The position numbers were made by a program, and so were the translations under genes. From Elgaria multicarinata webbii (taxonomy: Eukaryota; Chordata; Lepidosauria; Squamata; Anguidae), in the NCBI RefSeq assembly GCF_023053635.1, contig NC_086192.1, positions 14,670,001-14,734,000 of the forward strand: a stretch of 64,000 bases of DNA, given 5' to 3'. Each line of letters begins with the position of its first letter. Within the stretch, counting starts at the first letter, position 1. Of this stretch, positions 34,754-45,357 are shown piece by piece. The notes beneath the pieces are model-generated. The model was not told the origin of the DNA, did not search any database, and worked only from the letters and a program-made list of their open reading frames with translations.

Positions 34754-35959
34754 TACAGCATCAGAAAGTTAATATTCATGTCCCGCCATCCCATCTTCCA
34801 CCGGCTCTCACGGAACCGGGGCAGACCCGGATGCATTTGATCCCCCGGAGTCAGGAGAAGGCAGAAGGTCAACCTGCCTCTACTGATATGTCTCTAGCTG
34901 ATTTAGAGTAGATCAGCAAGAATTCCCTAGCTCCCAACTATTTAATGACAGCAGCATCAAAACAACCGCCTACCCACCCTAAATTCTACGCTGAAGGGAA
35001 GAAAATGTGGGGTAACCAAGTGCAGATTTTCCGTTCAAGTTCTGCTACGCCGAAGAAATCCCTGGGTTCAGAATCGTTTCGTTCCAAGTGTCGGTTTCCC
35101 CCACCATGCTCCAGTTGGTAGATCTGAGGTTCTGGTTAAAAACGTACACACACACCTAAAACACAACATCGATTCTGCATGCTTGACGTTTGCTCACCCC
35201 TGACACATAAGGGCGTGATCATATCATCTAACAGGATGATGGGAGCTTCTTCGGAGAGACCTTCTGGAGATGATGTCCGTCTCGTGACCTGGTTGTCCGC
35301 ATCTGTCACGCTGGCTGTCAGCGACTTGGCAGAACCTGTTCCTCGGAACTCCTGTGTTTCCCAGCTCAAAATGTCCTTCCTTTGGACACGTCGGAAAAGA
35401 GGGAATCTCCTTGTCACAGCCTGGCCAAATGTTTTGTTGTGTTTTGCTGTGTTTCCTCTTCCAAGCCCTGTTCTCTTCTCCTTGGAGACGGGCGCTCTCT
35501 ACAAAACACTCCCCGTTAACTCAGCAAGATCAAATGTCGCTCCGTCTCAGCTGAAGCAGACAACCTTCACGCCTTGATCAGCCCAGGCAAAGGAGAGCCC
35601 GGCTGCCATCTGGAAATACGGGAGAAAGGGGAAACTATTGATACGCAGCATTTTTACTCTGCTCTTCAGCCCAAAACTGTCTCCCAGAGTGACATTTTAA
35701 TAGTAACACAGATTAAGAGTAACACAGTCCCTGCCTTTGGGGTTACAGTTTTAAAAGACACGATGCAAGAGGAAAAGGAATTAGGAGGGAGAAGGAAAAA
35801 TAAATCAAAACTCAGGCACTAGTCCTGAGTTTCAAATTGTTAGTTGGTAAATGTTTTTGCTTTTGATGGAATTTTTAAGATATCATCATCATCATCATCT
35901 CTCTTTTCTTGCTTGTGGTGGTTTTTCTAGACAGACGTGACGGGCTTTGCCAAGTCATG
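34754..35959. other. Upstream of GAS2L2: unassigned, low in repeats
   Basis: Probable GAS2L2 5' flank. A minus-strand open frame at 35417-35136 (94 codons) shows no known family but the area is not repeat-like. Confidence 0.45.
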
Positions 35960-36179
35960 CTGTCTTTTACAGATTCAGGAATTTCCTGAAAATTGAACAT
36001 ATCTTAAGTATGACTGCTTTATGGATGTTGGTATGGATGTATTTTGGTAGGCCAAGTTCCTGAAAGTTTTCTGTAAAAAATAAAATGATGTGATGCCAGT
36101 GACTGATACGACTAACAGAATAATTGTAACCTTTTCTTGTTTCCATAGTTCTTTAACTTCCATGGCCAGTGGTGTGTAT

Positions 36180-36184
36180 ATTTT

Positions 36185-36228
<44 letters not shown>

Positions 36229-36262
36229 TATTTATTTCTTTATTTATTTATTTATTTATTAC
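36180..36262. repeat. (TTTC)n and (TTTA)n microsatellite
   Basis: A tract grown from the tail of the inserted L2 3' end. Confidence 0.9.
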
Positions 36263-36306
36263 ATTTCTATACCGCCCAATAGCTGGAGCTCTCTGGGCGG
36301 TTCACC
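36263..36306 (-). mobile_element. L2-type LINE tail inserted in another LINE
   Basis: CATTTCTATACCGCCCAATA to CTCTGGGCGGTTCAC. With its microsatellite it splits the R4-like fragment. Confidence 0.8.
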
Positions 36307-36399
36307 TTTTCTACAAATTTTTTGTCATTAGGTATTGCTATATTAATGAGGTATGTGAAGGGGTTTTCTGGGGGTGAAAAGCAGGTCAGAATGTCATTC

Positions 36400-37140
36400 C
36401 ACCTTTTAAAGACGAGCCTTGAGCTGAAGCCTCTAAATACCCGGCCATAAATCTCCGGCCGAGAATGCAAGCAGTAGCTAACTGCGGTCTTTGAGTCGTA
36501 AGCCAAACAGAGTGCCGATCGCACAGAGTCCAGAGCCAAGCCGAAGTCCCAAGTCCAGTCCTCTCCAAAAGCTGAGTCCGATGTCCAGAATGCCAGGGTC
36601 ACACTTACATGCGAAGTCAGTCAGCCGGTCCGGGTCGAGAGTCCAAGGTCGGAATCAGCGAACAAGACAAGGAATGCTACCAGGAAACCAAAAGGTGATT
36701 GCCAGACCAGGGCAGCAGTCGCCTTCCTCTTTTTCGAGCCCTGCCCGTATGACCCCATCTTGAGTCCAGCTGTGCCTCATCACTCCATCCTCTGACCCAG
36801 CCTCCTATTTAAGCTGGGCGTCTTTTCCCAACCGGTTTTGCACGCGCAAACTCCTTCTCACTGCCTGCGTCTGCTCTGCCCTTTTCCTACGCCTCCGCTC
36901 CCGAGGGCTGGGTGGTCTCCCAATCTCTGTCTCCGATTCTATCTCCAGAGCATCAGGCAGGGCAAAGGGCTGGCTAGCCCCCCGGTTCTTCAGAGGGACC
37001 TGCGTCCTCCTCCACTGCTCAGCTTTCTTCTCCCTGTGTGCCTGTCTCTGGCCCGGCTGTCGGGGAGGAAACACCCTCTCCTTCGGGGAAGTTCTCCTCC
37101 TCTTCATCTGAGAAGGCTTCCTCAGGTGCAACCCTAACAC
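36400..37140 (-). mobile_element. Probable LTR-type fossil between GAS2L2 and C17orf50
   Basis: On the reverse strand a TTAAATA box is followed by repetitive GGACTTGGGAC/GGACTCTG words of the kind seen in squamate Gypsy-like LTRs. Ends are approximate; broken. Confidence 0.35.
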
Positions 37141-37219
37141 CGCCTCCTTTCAAAAATTGCTCCGTTACCTCTTGCGCTGAGGCCTCGCCCCGCCAGGACG
37201 CGTCGCGAGAGTTTCCGTG

Positions 37220-37227
37220 TGACGTCA
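37220..37227. promoter_or_regulatory. CRE palindrome in a CpG-rich patch between GAS2L2 and C17orf50
   Basis: A full TGACGTCA site lies in a CpG-dense stretch (about 37180-37290) between two divergently transcribed genes. Three bases later is ATG followed by an open 16-codon stretch ending at a consensus GTGAGT donor (37277). This could be a first exon or promoter, but its phase does not fit the C17orf50 reading frame, so it may be untranslated leader or chance. Confidence 0.35.
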
Positions 37228-37829
37228 CAATGGCTGAAGTCGGTTGGCTCAACTGTGGCATCGCGGGAGATCGCCTGGTGAGTCTGTGGGATCCTCCGGC
37301 AGGAAGGATTCACTTCTCTTCGTTGGTGTGTTGATGACGGCCGCGTGTACGGAAAACCCACAAAAGGTGGAAGCAAAACACCTTCTCTGAACAGATACCG
37401 AAAACCCAACTTTGGCCAACTGAGATTTCAGGGGGTTTCTCAGGCATTCTGGGACAAGCTGGGAATCAGGTGATTATGGGATGGTTGAGGTAGAAGGCCT
37501 TCATCCAACACCTCGTTCCCATGGTCTCATTCCCTTTCTTTCAGCCGCAAACTATTTAATGGTTCCCAGCTTTCATGCAGTTCCCCCCATCCCATTCTAA
37601 AAGGTTGAACCACGTCTCCGAAGGCTGAGTTAACAGCAGGAAGGAAATGAAGCTAAAAGATGCAGGTGTTTTTGGCTCTGCCCCCTTTGCCCCGCCCCCT
37701 TTTGCCTTTGTCTCCGCCCACCGCTGAAATGCGGCCCTCGAGAGCTTCATTTGAAACGAAATTCTGTTTTGAAAGGAACGGTTTTAATATCCACTTTTAA
37801 TCCTCTTCTTTTTTACTCTTTTGACTATT

Positions 37830-37913
37830 TTCTTTCTTACGTTCACCGCTCCAGAATCTATTTTAGATCTGGAGCAGCATATTAAATCTTGTAAATAAAT
37901 AAATAAATAAACA
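37830..37913 (+). mobile_element. L2-type LINE tail, second subfamily, diverged
   Basis: TTCACCGCTCCAGAATCTAT, GGAGCAGCATATTAAATC and (AAAT)n. Confidence 0.6.
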
Positions 37914-38254
37914 ATCTATCAGGCTTGGGAGAGATCCTGTAACTCTAGTATACAGATTTACTCTCCTTTGCTTTCCAGTAGGAAGTGCAGGTTGCATGAA
38001 TGTCTTGCACTTCTAGTACAGACGTCTTCGTGCCCACCTGTGGGCCCCACCTGTGCTTTCTTGCTTCGTAGCAATAGTGCTTTGAAAAAGGGCAAAGCCT
38101 TGATCTTAAAACCAGCCAGCTCCTTCCAAGATCCTGCGCTAGATTTCTTGATGAAATATCTTCAACACCCTCACCTTGGGACTGCTGAGGATTTATATGG
38201 TACTTCTGAGATTCCACTTTGCACATGCTTACCTTTCTGTAACCCTAACAGGAA

Positions 38255-38440
38255 CAAGGCATGCACAAATTGCGTGAAATCCATCCCATCTGTGTTTTGC
38301 AAACTGTCGGGCGACTTTCGTCCCGTTGTCCGTCCATTGAGTCAATTGTTTTTTCAAGTTTCCAAATTTGCGCAAATTTGCATTTGCACGAATGTGGATT
38401 TGCGCAAATTTGCACATGTGAAAAAACCCCAAAATGTACA
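38255..38440. repeat. AATTTG/GCAAAT word-rich tract
   Basis: AAATTTGCGCAAATTTGCAT and GATTTGCGCAAATTTGCAC, just upstream of C17orf50. Confidence 0.5.
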
Positions 38441-38456
38441 TTTCACGCTTTAGCCT

Positions 38457-38570
38457 ATTTGTTTATTTATTTATTTAATTAATTACATTTTTATACCGCC
38501 CAATAGCCGAAGCTCTCTGGGCGGTTCAAAAAAATTAAAACCATGAAAGGAATAAAAACAACCTATGGGG
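38457..38570 (-). mobile_element. L2-type LINE tail
   Basis: (TTTA)n, ATACCGCCCAATAGCCGAAG, GGGCGGTTCAAAAAAATT. Confidence 0.85.
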
Positions 38571-38982
38571 GATATGCACGTTTAGGCAAAGATTTTTTGC
38601 GTGATTTTCTACTGCAAAATCTGCGCAAAATTCCTGAAAGTTAGAAAAATGGTCTGGGCAGTAATCCACTTGACAGGGGGAAATCTGGTTTACTGCGGTA
38701 TATCCACAGGTTGGATTCATAAAAATCTGAGCTCATTTGGTTTCCTTGCGAATTTCTCAAACATCACTAACAACAACCCTGTAAGGTGGGTTGGTGTTAT
38801 TATCAACATATATATTGCAAGGAGCGAAGGGCTTAGCTAAAGCCATCTTGCAAGGTTGTCATGCTACATTTTGAAGCAGACCCTTACCCCAACAGAAAGC
38901 CGAAAATTCCAGACAGCACTTTTGATCTGTATCAACAATCCATTTTCCAGCTGTTTTTTCTTCAGGGTTTCAAGCACTTCCA

Positions 38983-39209
38983 ATGTCCCAAAGCAGACAA
39001 GAAGAAGAAGAGAGTGAGCTGGAGGAAAATCGCCACTCGGAGCCAGAAGCGGTGGAGAATGAGCCAGAGGGCAACGCAGAAGAACCTGTTTCTAGCCCTT
39101 CCGCCTGTCCTCTTCTATCGAGCCCAGAGCAAGCCCAGAAGCAAGAGAGCTCGTTTTGGGGCTGGTTACCTTTCCCCCTCCTCTCCGGGCTGACCTGGCT
39201 GGGAGAAAG
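38983..39209 (+). CDS. C17orf50: C17orf50 exon with acidic region and FWGWL block
   Basis: An acceptor TTCTTCAG sits at 38961-38965, so the exon may open 17 bases before the ATG. The donor AAAG/GTAGCA splits an Arg codon. Confidence 0.8.
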
Positions 39210-39650
39210 GTAGCACTGCCAGGAGGCCCTTTTTCAAACCAGGGCTCTCCCACTCCCAGTGAGGAAGAGTCAAAAGAGCTAGGTTACGTTTCCCCTTTCA
39301 CAAATCATGCAATCACAGAATTGGAGGGGGATCTAAAGGCCATCTAGTCCAGCCCCCCTACTCTCCAAGGGAGAGCTGCTTCCCCAGCTCTGTTTTAGAG
39401 AAGGGGTTCCAGCCTCTTGATCAATCTAATTATTCATCTCCATTGCCTGTCAGGAACAGGCCTCTCCAAGAGCCGGTTTGCTGTCAGCTCGAGAGGAAAA
39501 GATCCTCCGGCAAGATGTGTCCCGAGTGCGAGATTACGTTCTGCAAAAAGTGCGAGACGTTGCATTACAGCCGGGCCTTCATCGAACACGGACTCCTGGG
39601 TCACGGCACTGAGAAGCTGCCGGAGATTCTGAGCCCAACGCTGAGCACAG
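38983..39650 (+). CDS. C17orf50: C17orf50 orthologue, uncharacterised protein (two exons recognised)
   Basis: Two exons, 38983-39209 and 39454-about 39650, join in phase across GT-AG. The protein begins with an acidic Glu-rich stretch, then SSFWGWLPFPLLSGLTW, which matches the FWGWL..LLGGLT block I recall in human C17orf50. After that comes a Cys/His segment, CPECEITFCKKC followed by LHYSRAFIEHGLLGH, with the spacing C-x2-C-x4-C-x2-C plus histidines, so a zinc site is likely. Function is unknown. Its place between GAS2L2 and MMP28, and its strand, match the human order. The N-terminus is uncertain: the exon could begin at 38966 and receive an upstream exon. The 3' end is uncertain too: the frame has no stop before repeat sequence, and the only good donor is of GC type (CACAG/GCAAGG). 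Confidence 0.82.
39308..39412 (-). mobile_element. Old CR1 3' fragment between the C17orf50 exons
   Basis: CAATCACAGAATTGGAGGGG to CAGCCCCCCTACTCTCC, reverse strand. Confidence 0.5.
39454..39650 (+). CDS. C17orf50: C17orf50 exon with Cys/His-rich segment
   Basis: The acceptor is GCCTGTCAG. It encodes NRPLQEPVCC, then the CPEC..FCKKC segment and HGTEKLPEIL. The 3' boundary is a tentative GC donor; a 3' exon holding the stop was not found. Confidence 0.72.
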
Positions 39651-39702
39651 GCAAGGCGCAATGTTGGTGGCGAAATGCTGCCTTCCTGAACCAAGCAGTG
39701 TC

Positions 39703-39728
39703 GTATTATTTATTATTATTATTACTAC

Positions 39729-39777
<49 letters not shown>

Positions 39778-39780
39778 TAT
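39703..39780. repeat. (ATT)n microsatellite
   Basis: About 25 units at the 3' tail of a minus-strand L2 fragment, just past C17orf50. Confidence 0.95.
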
Positions 39781-40115
39781 ATGCCACTCCATAGCTGAAG
39801 CTCTCTGGGCAGTTTACAAAGTTTAAAACAGTGAAAAAACCAATATACAAAATTTTAAACCATAAAAACAACAACATTAAAATAGACAATAGCCATTTAA
39901 AACGACGATTCTGGGGTCAGTTACAAAAAAAACCCCTCAGCATATGCTGTTAAATGCATGGGAGAACAGTCTTGACCTGGCACCGAAAGGCAAGCCTCGT
40001 CAGGGAGATCTTTCCGTAATTGAGGGGGCCACCCCCGAAAAGGCCCTCTCCCTTGTTGCCAACCTCTGAGCTTCCTTCTCCTCTCGACTGGGGCTCTGTG
40101 CCTTGGATGGATAGA
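39781..40115 (-). mobile_element. L2-type LINE 3' end
   Basis: CTGAAGCTCTCTGGGCAGTT to AAAAGGCCCTCTCCCTTGTT, reverse strand, immediately after C17orf50. Confidence 0.8.
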
Positions 40116-40345
40116 AAGAAATAGGACATAGGGAGTGTTCTCCTGATACTTCATCCCCATGTTGGGAAAAATTCCACTGCCAAAAATATGGATGGCATTC
40201 TCCACCACCACCACGCTGCCCCCCGGCCACCCCGTAGCGAAGAGTGTCAGCTGGAATTAGCTAATTTAAAGTTAAGCCTTTCTGGTTTCCAGGTCTCACA
40301 TACAATCTCTCAGGATCCCCGAGGATCCATTGATGTCATTTGAAG

Positions 40346-40403
40346 GCAGTGGAGGCTAGTGGCTCAGGTTTCGGTGAAGCCATGAATCCATTTCAGTCAG
40401 ATG
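40346..40403. mobile_element. hAT-like MITE, CAGTGGAGGC family, one arm
   Basis: Only the left arm, CAGTGGAGGCTAGTGGC to TTTCAGTCAG, is recognisable. Confidence 0.4.
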
Positions 40404-40479
40404 CAGCCTGTGCTTTGCACAAATTAAGCAGATTATGGACAGAATTTGTGCAAATTAAGTGAATTCCAGCCGAAAGTGG

Positions 40480-41082
40480 CACTCCTCTGCTGAGGGAACT
40501 GCACTGGCTGCCTATTCGCTACCGGGCCAGGTTTAAGGTTCTTGTACTTGTGTACAAAGCCCTAAACAACTTGGGACCAGGATACCTGAGAGAGAGAGAG
40601 AGAGCCTTCTCCCTTACCAACCTGCCCGGTCACTGAGGTCATAGAATCATAGAATAGCAGAGTTGGAAGGGGCCTACAAGGTCATCGAGTCCAACCCCCT
40701 GCTCAATGCAGGAATCCACCCTAATCATCCTGGTGGTTCCACATAGATTCATCCTCTGATTGGAATCCAGCAGGGGAAGAGCCTTCAGCGTGGTGGCGCC
40801 CCTCCTGTGGAATTCCCTGCCTCTGGAGATCAGGCAGGCGCCAACTTTGTACTCCTTTCAGCGCCTCCTGAAAACATCTTTATTCCAGGAAGCCTTTCCT
40901 TAATATGCAACCTTGAGTCTCTGCATTTGCTTCTTTTAAAATGTGTTTTAAGTGTTTTATTGTTTTTTATTTTTGTTTTATTCTTTTTTTTAATTTAATT
41001 TAATCTTGTACACTGCGCTGAAATTTTTTCAATGGGAAGCGGTATATAAATATTCTAAATAAATAAATAAATAAATAATTCT
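40480..41082 (+). mobile_element. L2-type LINE 3' end, second subfamily, with a nested CR1
   Basis: The frame reads LHWLPIRYRARFKVLVLVYK then NNLGPGYL. After the CR1 stub it resumes with a [10 protein letters not shown]-like block and ends TATATAAATATTCTAAATAA. Confidence 0.8.
40638..40730 (-). mobile_element. CR1 subfamily B 3' stub nested in an L2-type element
   Basis: ATAGAATCATAGAATAGCAG to AATCCACCCTAA, inside the LINE at 40480-41080. Confidence 0.8.
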
Positions 41083-41914
41083 GCGGCTACGATTTCCATA
41101 AATGTCAATTGAAAGTGGTTGAGGGGAATGAGAAAATTTCTCAAGTTTCAGGAAAAGATGCTCGGCTTACAAATGCACGCTGAGGAAATACGGCCAGCCC
41201 CAAAGGGCCAGATTTTTCCCACCACAGCAATCCCCCGTGGAACATCCTTGGTTAGTGGTTCCCAAGGCTTCCTGAAAGTGTCTAGCTGTCCCCTGTTGAA
41301 AACAGGAGACTGGGGCAGATGAATTTTGGCCTGATCTAATAAGACAATGCGGCTTCGTTTTTTATTCCAGTTTCCATAGACTTGAATGCAGCTCCAGAGG
41401 AAGCAGAAGATGAGGAAATAAAGAGACAATGAGAGAAGGAGGATTTATTTCTTGATGGTCCATGAACGACGTTAGCCATTCCATTCATCTCCTGATCGAA
41501 GGGGCCGCTCACGCAGGACTGACGGGTGCCACGTTCATCGTGACTGGCTATTGAATGCAGCGTGCATGTGTTTAAACAGTTGAGATTTACTGTGTTTTAT
41601 TTTGAATGAAATGCACTGGGCTTCTTGAGTTTATGGGTTTATTTATCTATATTGATGCACCGCTCACATGAAAGAAATGTCGAAGCAATGTACAAAAACA
41701 AGTCTTCCTACAGAGGACAAGGTCACCTTCCCAGTTGGAGAAGGCGTGTTATCCGTAGGCGCTGAAAACCCAGATGGGTTGGCGCCTGCCTTATTTATAG
41801 TGGCCTGGAGTCCCAGAGAATGGGTTCCATGACACTGAAGGCCATCACAGACTGGACCTCCAAATCTTGGCTACCACGAGGAGGGAATCTCCTGATCAGC
41901 GAAGCAAGCAAGCA

Positions 41915-42212
41915 GGCTGGTACAGGAATCTCTTAGGTATCCTGATCCTGAGTTGTTTAAGGGCTTGTAAGCAAAGGATCAAAACCTGTTGCCTGGCCCC
42001 GCAGCACATAGGTAGTTAATGCATCTCTCTTCACGTAAGGACAGCATGCTGGCAAAAAGCCACTCTGGTTACCAACTGGGATGCTGGCATTCTCCACCAA
42101 CCGCAGCTTCCGGGCCAAATCCAAGGGCAGCCCCACGTAAATCGCATTGCAGTAATCCATTGTGGAGGTTATCAACGCACAGACCCCAGTGGTCAAGCGA
42201 TCCCTGTCCTAG
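41915..42212 (-). mobile_element. L2-type LINE fragment
   Basis: The reverse strand reads STMDYCNAIYVGLPLDLARK. Confidence 0.7.
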
Positions 42213-42904
42213 AATTCCTTTATCGGGACGTCTTTTACCTGGAGCTGGTAGGAGACACTCCTAAGCACAGAAAAGACACCTGTGCCTCCAAAGGGCACCA
42301 CTGGATCAATGAACAACCCCCCTTGTACCTGCCTGCCCCCATGGGGGGCTGCTGCCTGAAGCTAGGGATTTGGCTGACACCAGGTGAGTCCCTTTCTCTG
42401 TGCTGAGAAAGGCATGAGACTCCCCACCTCGCTCCACACGGAGAAAGGAAAGATGGGTCAAAGGGGTGACGTCTTCCGTGGGTATGGCCACACCCACAGA
42501 TGTCATCCAGCCCACAGAGGGGCTTGTGGGGGTCAACTCAGCCCCAGCCTCCTTGACCGTTGCAAACCTGCTCGGGGCATGTGTGTGTGTGTCATTCAAC
42601 CGGCAAAGAAGTTTCCGGTCCTAGGAAGCGGGCCGCTGCACGCGAAGCAGTTTGTCAGCGCGAGGCCAACGTGAGGGTCAACGTTGCATGTCGCAACATG
42701 ACGGAGGAACAAAAGACAGCAAACACCCTCTTTCATTCTTGGAGCAGGGAAGCGGAACGGCCTCGCACGGAGAAACTGAAGATGAGCCCGGCGGCTCTGG
42801 GGCCAGGCCTCGGCCATCAAAAGGCGGAAGCACTGCGGAAACACTAGGCAGAATACCGGCTGGGACAGGTTGCCGGATGCCCTGAGTATTCACCTAAGGA
42901 ATTG

Positions 42905-43335
42905 TTGTAGATCACAAGCTGAATATGAGCCAACAGTGTGATGTGGCTGCAAAAAAAGCAAATGCTATTTTGGGCTGCATTAAGAGAAGTATAGCTTCCA
43001 AATCATGCGAGGTACTGGTTCCTCTCTATTCGGCCCTGGTTAGGCCTCATCTAGAGTATTGCGTCCAGTTCTGGGCTCCACACTTCAAGAAGGACGCAGA
43101 CAAGCTGGAGCGGGTTCACAGGAGGGCAACCAGGGTGATCAGGGGTCTGGAAACAAAGCCCTATGAGGAGAGACTGAAAGAACTGAGCAGGTTTAGCCTG
43201 GAGAAGAGAAGATGGAGGGGAGACCTGAGAGCACTCTTCAAATATTTGAAAGGTTGTCACATAGAGGAGGGCCAGGATCTCTTCTCGATCCTCCCAGAGT
43301 GCAGGACACGGAATAACAGGCTCAAGTTACAGGCA
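42905..43335 (+). mobile_element. CR1 subfamily B, RT C-terminal part
   Basis: An open frame of about 140 codons includes [16 protein letters not shown] and [20 protein letters not shown]. The 3' UTR is missing. Confidence 0.85.
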
Positions 43336-44959
43336 TCAGCTCTGTGAAGTATGCACCTAAGACAGGAATGCATGGCCCGGACACCATACATGGCCTTTTC
43401 CAGCCCGTCTAGTGAGGGCGTTTGAAGTGGGCGAGGAGGAGAGTGTGTCCTCAGGATAGCTTATATCCTGGCCTCTCTAGTCTCCTCCCCTCTCCACACA
43501 CCGCCACGCCTTTCCCGCTCCCCGAGGTCAGTTTTCCAACCTTGGAGAGCAGCCTGTGCCGTCCTTTTCATGCTGGCTACGAGAGGGCGGTGCCGAGGAT
43601 CTTTGAATGTGGCCTTCAGGCTCAGATGTTCAACAACCCTGGATTAGAACTTCCCAACGTGCACAGATGTTCGAAAGAGAAACTCCACACTCTGTCGCTC
43701 AGGTGTACAAATCCATTTAAGTGGTACACCAGAACCACCAAAGGCCCAGAAGGTCTTTTGAGGTATTAGGTCAAAGATGGTGTGGTGGCCGTGGTAGCAA
43801 GGTGGAGTTTCCACAGTGTGTCCTCTGATTTGACTCCCTGTTCTGCTGGGATCCTCGTCTACCATCCTTTCCAATCATGTCAATGTCTGTTACTTTTTCC
43901 TCGACCGTGACGAGATCACAAAACGCACTGCGCACGGGAAAACAGGTCGGATAGCAACGGTGACAACGTTGATGTTCTTCAACCCTAACTCTAACTTTGA
44001 TGTTCTTCAATAATAATGTATCATAATAATCACAACGTTGATGTTCTTCAACATGGCCGCCCTCATCTCGGTGGGAGACAAGGGAAACGTGGTCACCCAT
44101 GCAGCGGTCGTAACCAAACACCAGAAGAAGGAAGGAGAACAACACAGAAGCTGTAGCCAATGGAACAGAAACTCAAGACCCTGAGAGAGCAGTTCAAGTA
44201 AATGATCAATCAACAGTCACTCAGTTATGGCTCAACTGCAGGGAAGAACCTGACCACTGAAGACAAGGTCCTCCATTTTGTCTTCTCTAAGGGCAACCAT
44301 CTCTGGGACAAAGATGGAATGGAGGGCTACAAGTTAAATTGTGGGGGTTGTCACAAAAGGGGTGGCCTCCATTGGAAGGTGTCGCCAACGGGCAGAAGAG
44401 AGAACTGGTCCGTCCTCAGGATGCCAACTGCCCTTCTTCCAATCCATGCACCTTCTAGGCCCCCATTTCTTGCCTTAACTTTTAGCCGTTGAAATTCTAT
44501 AATAATAGAAAAGGACGTTGGTCTATCTGTCTTTCAGCGCCATAGCGCCACAACCGTGAAACTTAGACTCCTGATACTTGTCATGCCTACGAAGGGGACA
44601 CTAAGGACACTAGACAGCAAAGATGGACTGACCCATCTCCCCAGGGGGAGGGGAGACACAATATGTCCAGCTTTGTACATTTGATGGAAGTCTTCGCCAC
44701 ATCAAACTAAGGGCTTTTCCTCTCTGTGTGAAGCCAAGTCACCTGCTACTACTTGGTCCACAAGGTTTTCTTTTCTCTCTCTAGAGACCGCAAAGCTGAC
44801 TTAGGCCTCACCAACCCTTCACCCAGATGTGTTCGTTAAACAAATTAAAGGCAAACTTCAATGCCGCCCCAACTGGACATCATCCATGTTTGAACAAGTC
44901 CTGGACTTTTGGAGGTTCGCTGCGAAGACGTGCAACAGCTCCAGAGTTTCTAAGGGAGC
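43336..44959. other. Beyond the MMP28 stop: 3' UTR or intergenic
   Basis: A tandem word TTGATGTTCTTCAA recurs at 43970-44050. No polyadenylation signal for MMP28 is obvious on the minus strand. Confidence 0.5.
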
Positions 44960-45357
44960 TCAGCCAACGGCCTGGTTCAGCTCAGCTTCCTGACAGCCGA
45001 GCCACCGTAGCTGGGGGGCCCATTTCCCCGTTGCCACCACCTGCAGCCTCTCGGGGTCAAATTTCCAGAACTGGTCGCTTCGGAAGAAGTACACAAAGCC
45101 GTCCGGATGGGTGACAGCGCCGTTGGCCATGGCTGGGACCCCTCCCCAGTCTCGCACGCTCCTGGGGTAGTACGGCTCCACCTGGAGGGACTCTTCGTTG
45201 ACCACGTAGTATTTGGGGCCTTTGAAAAGGACCAGGTGGTGGAGAGGTTGGAAATAGAAGGCCATGTCCGGGTGTCGGGGAAGGCGGCCCGTGCTGCTGC
45301 ACTTCTGGGGGAAACCCACGTCCAGGGAGGAGCCTTTGTAGCGCCAACATCGGCCAC
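44960..45357 (-). CDS. MMP28: MMP28 exon 8 (terminal hemopexin repeats)
   Basis: It encodes [45 protein letters not shown] and the closing [15 protein letters not shown], with TGA at 44962-44960. The last residues differ from human. Confidence 0.95.

Larger units (their letters stand above)
35960..36370 (-). mobile_element. R4/Dong-like LINE fragment (tentative), split by an L2 tail
   Basis: The reverse strand reads LINIAIPNDKKFVEK before the insertion and MEVKELWKQEKVTIILLVVS after it. This resembles the C-terminal part of endonuclease-type LINEs in reptiles. Class is a guess. Confidence 0.5.

Noticed and set aside
35136-35417. Minus-strand open frame of 94 codons upstream of GAS2L2
   Set aside because: No splice sites join it in phase to GAS2L2 exon 1 and no known family is recognised; kept only as a note.
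44497-44700. Possible second Helitron 5' end (TTCTATAATAATAGAAAAGG and the following text)
   Set aside because: The start resembles a Helitron end but no 3' hairpin with CTRR was found downstream.
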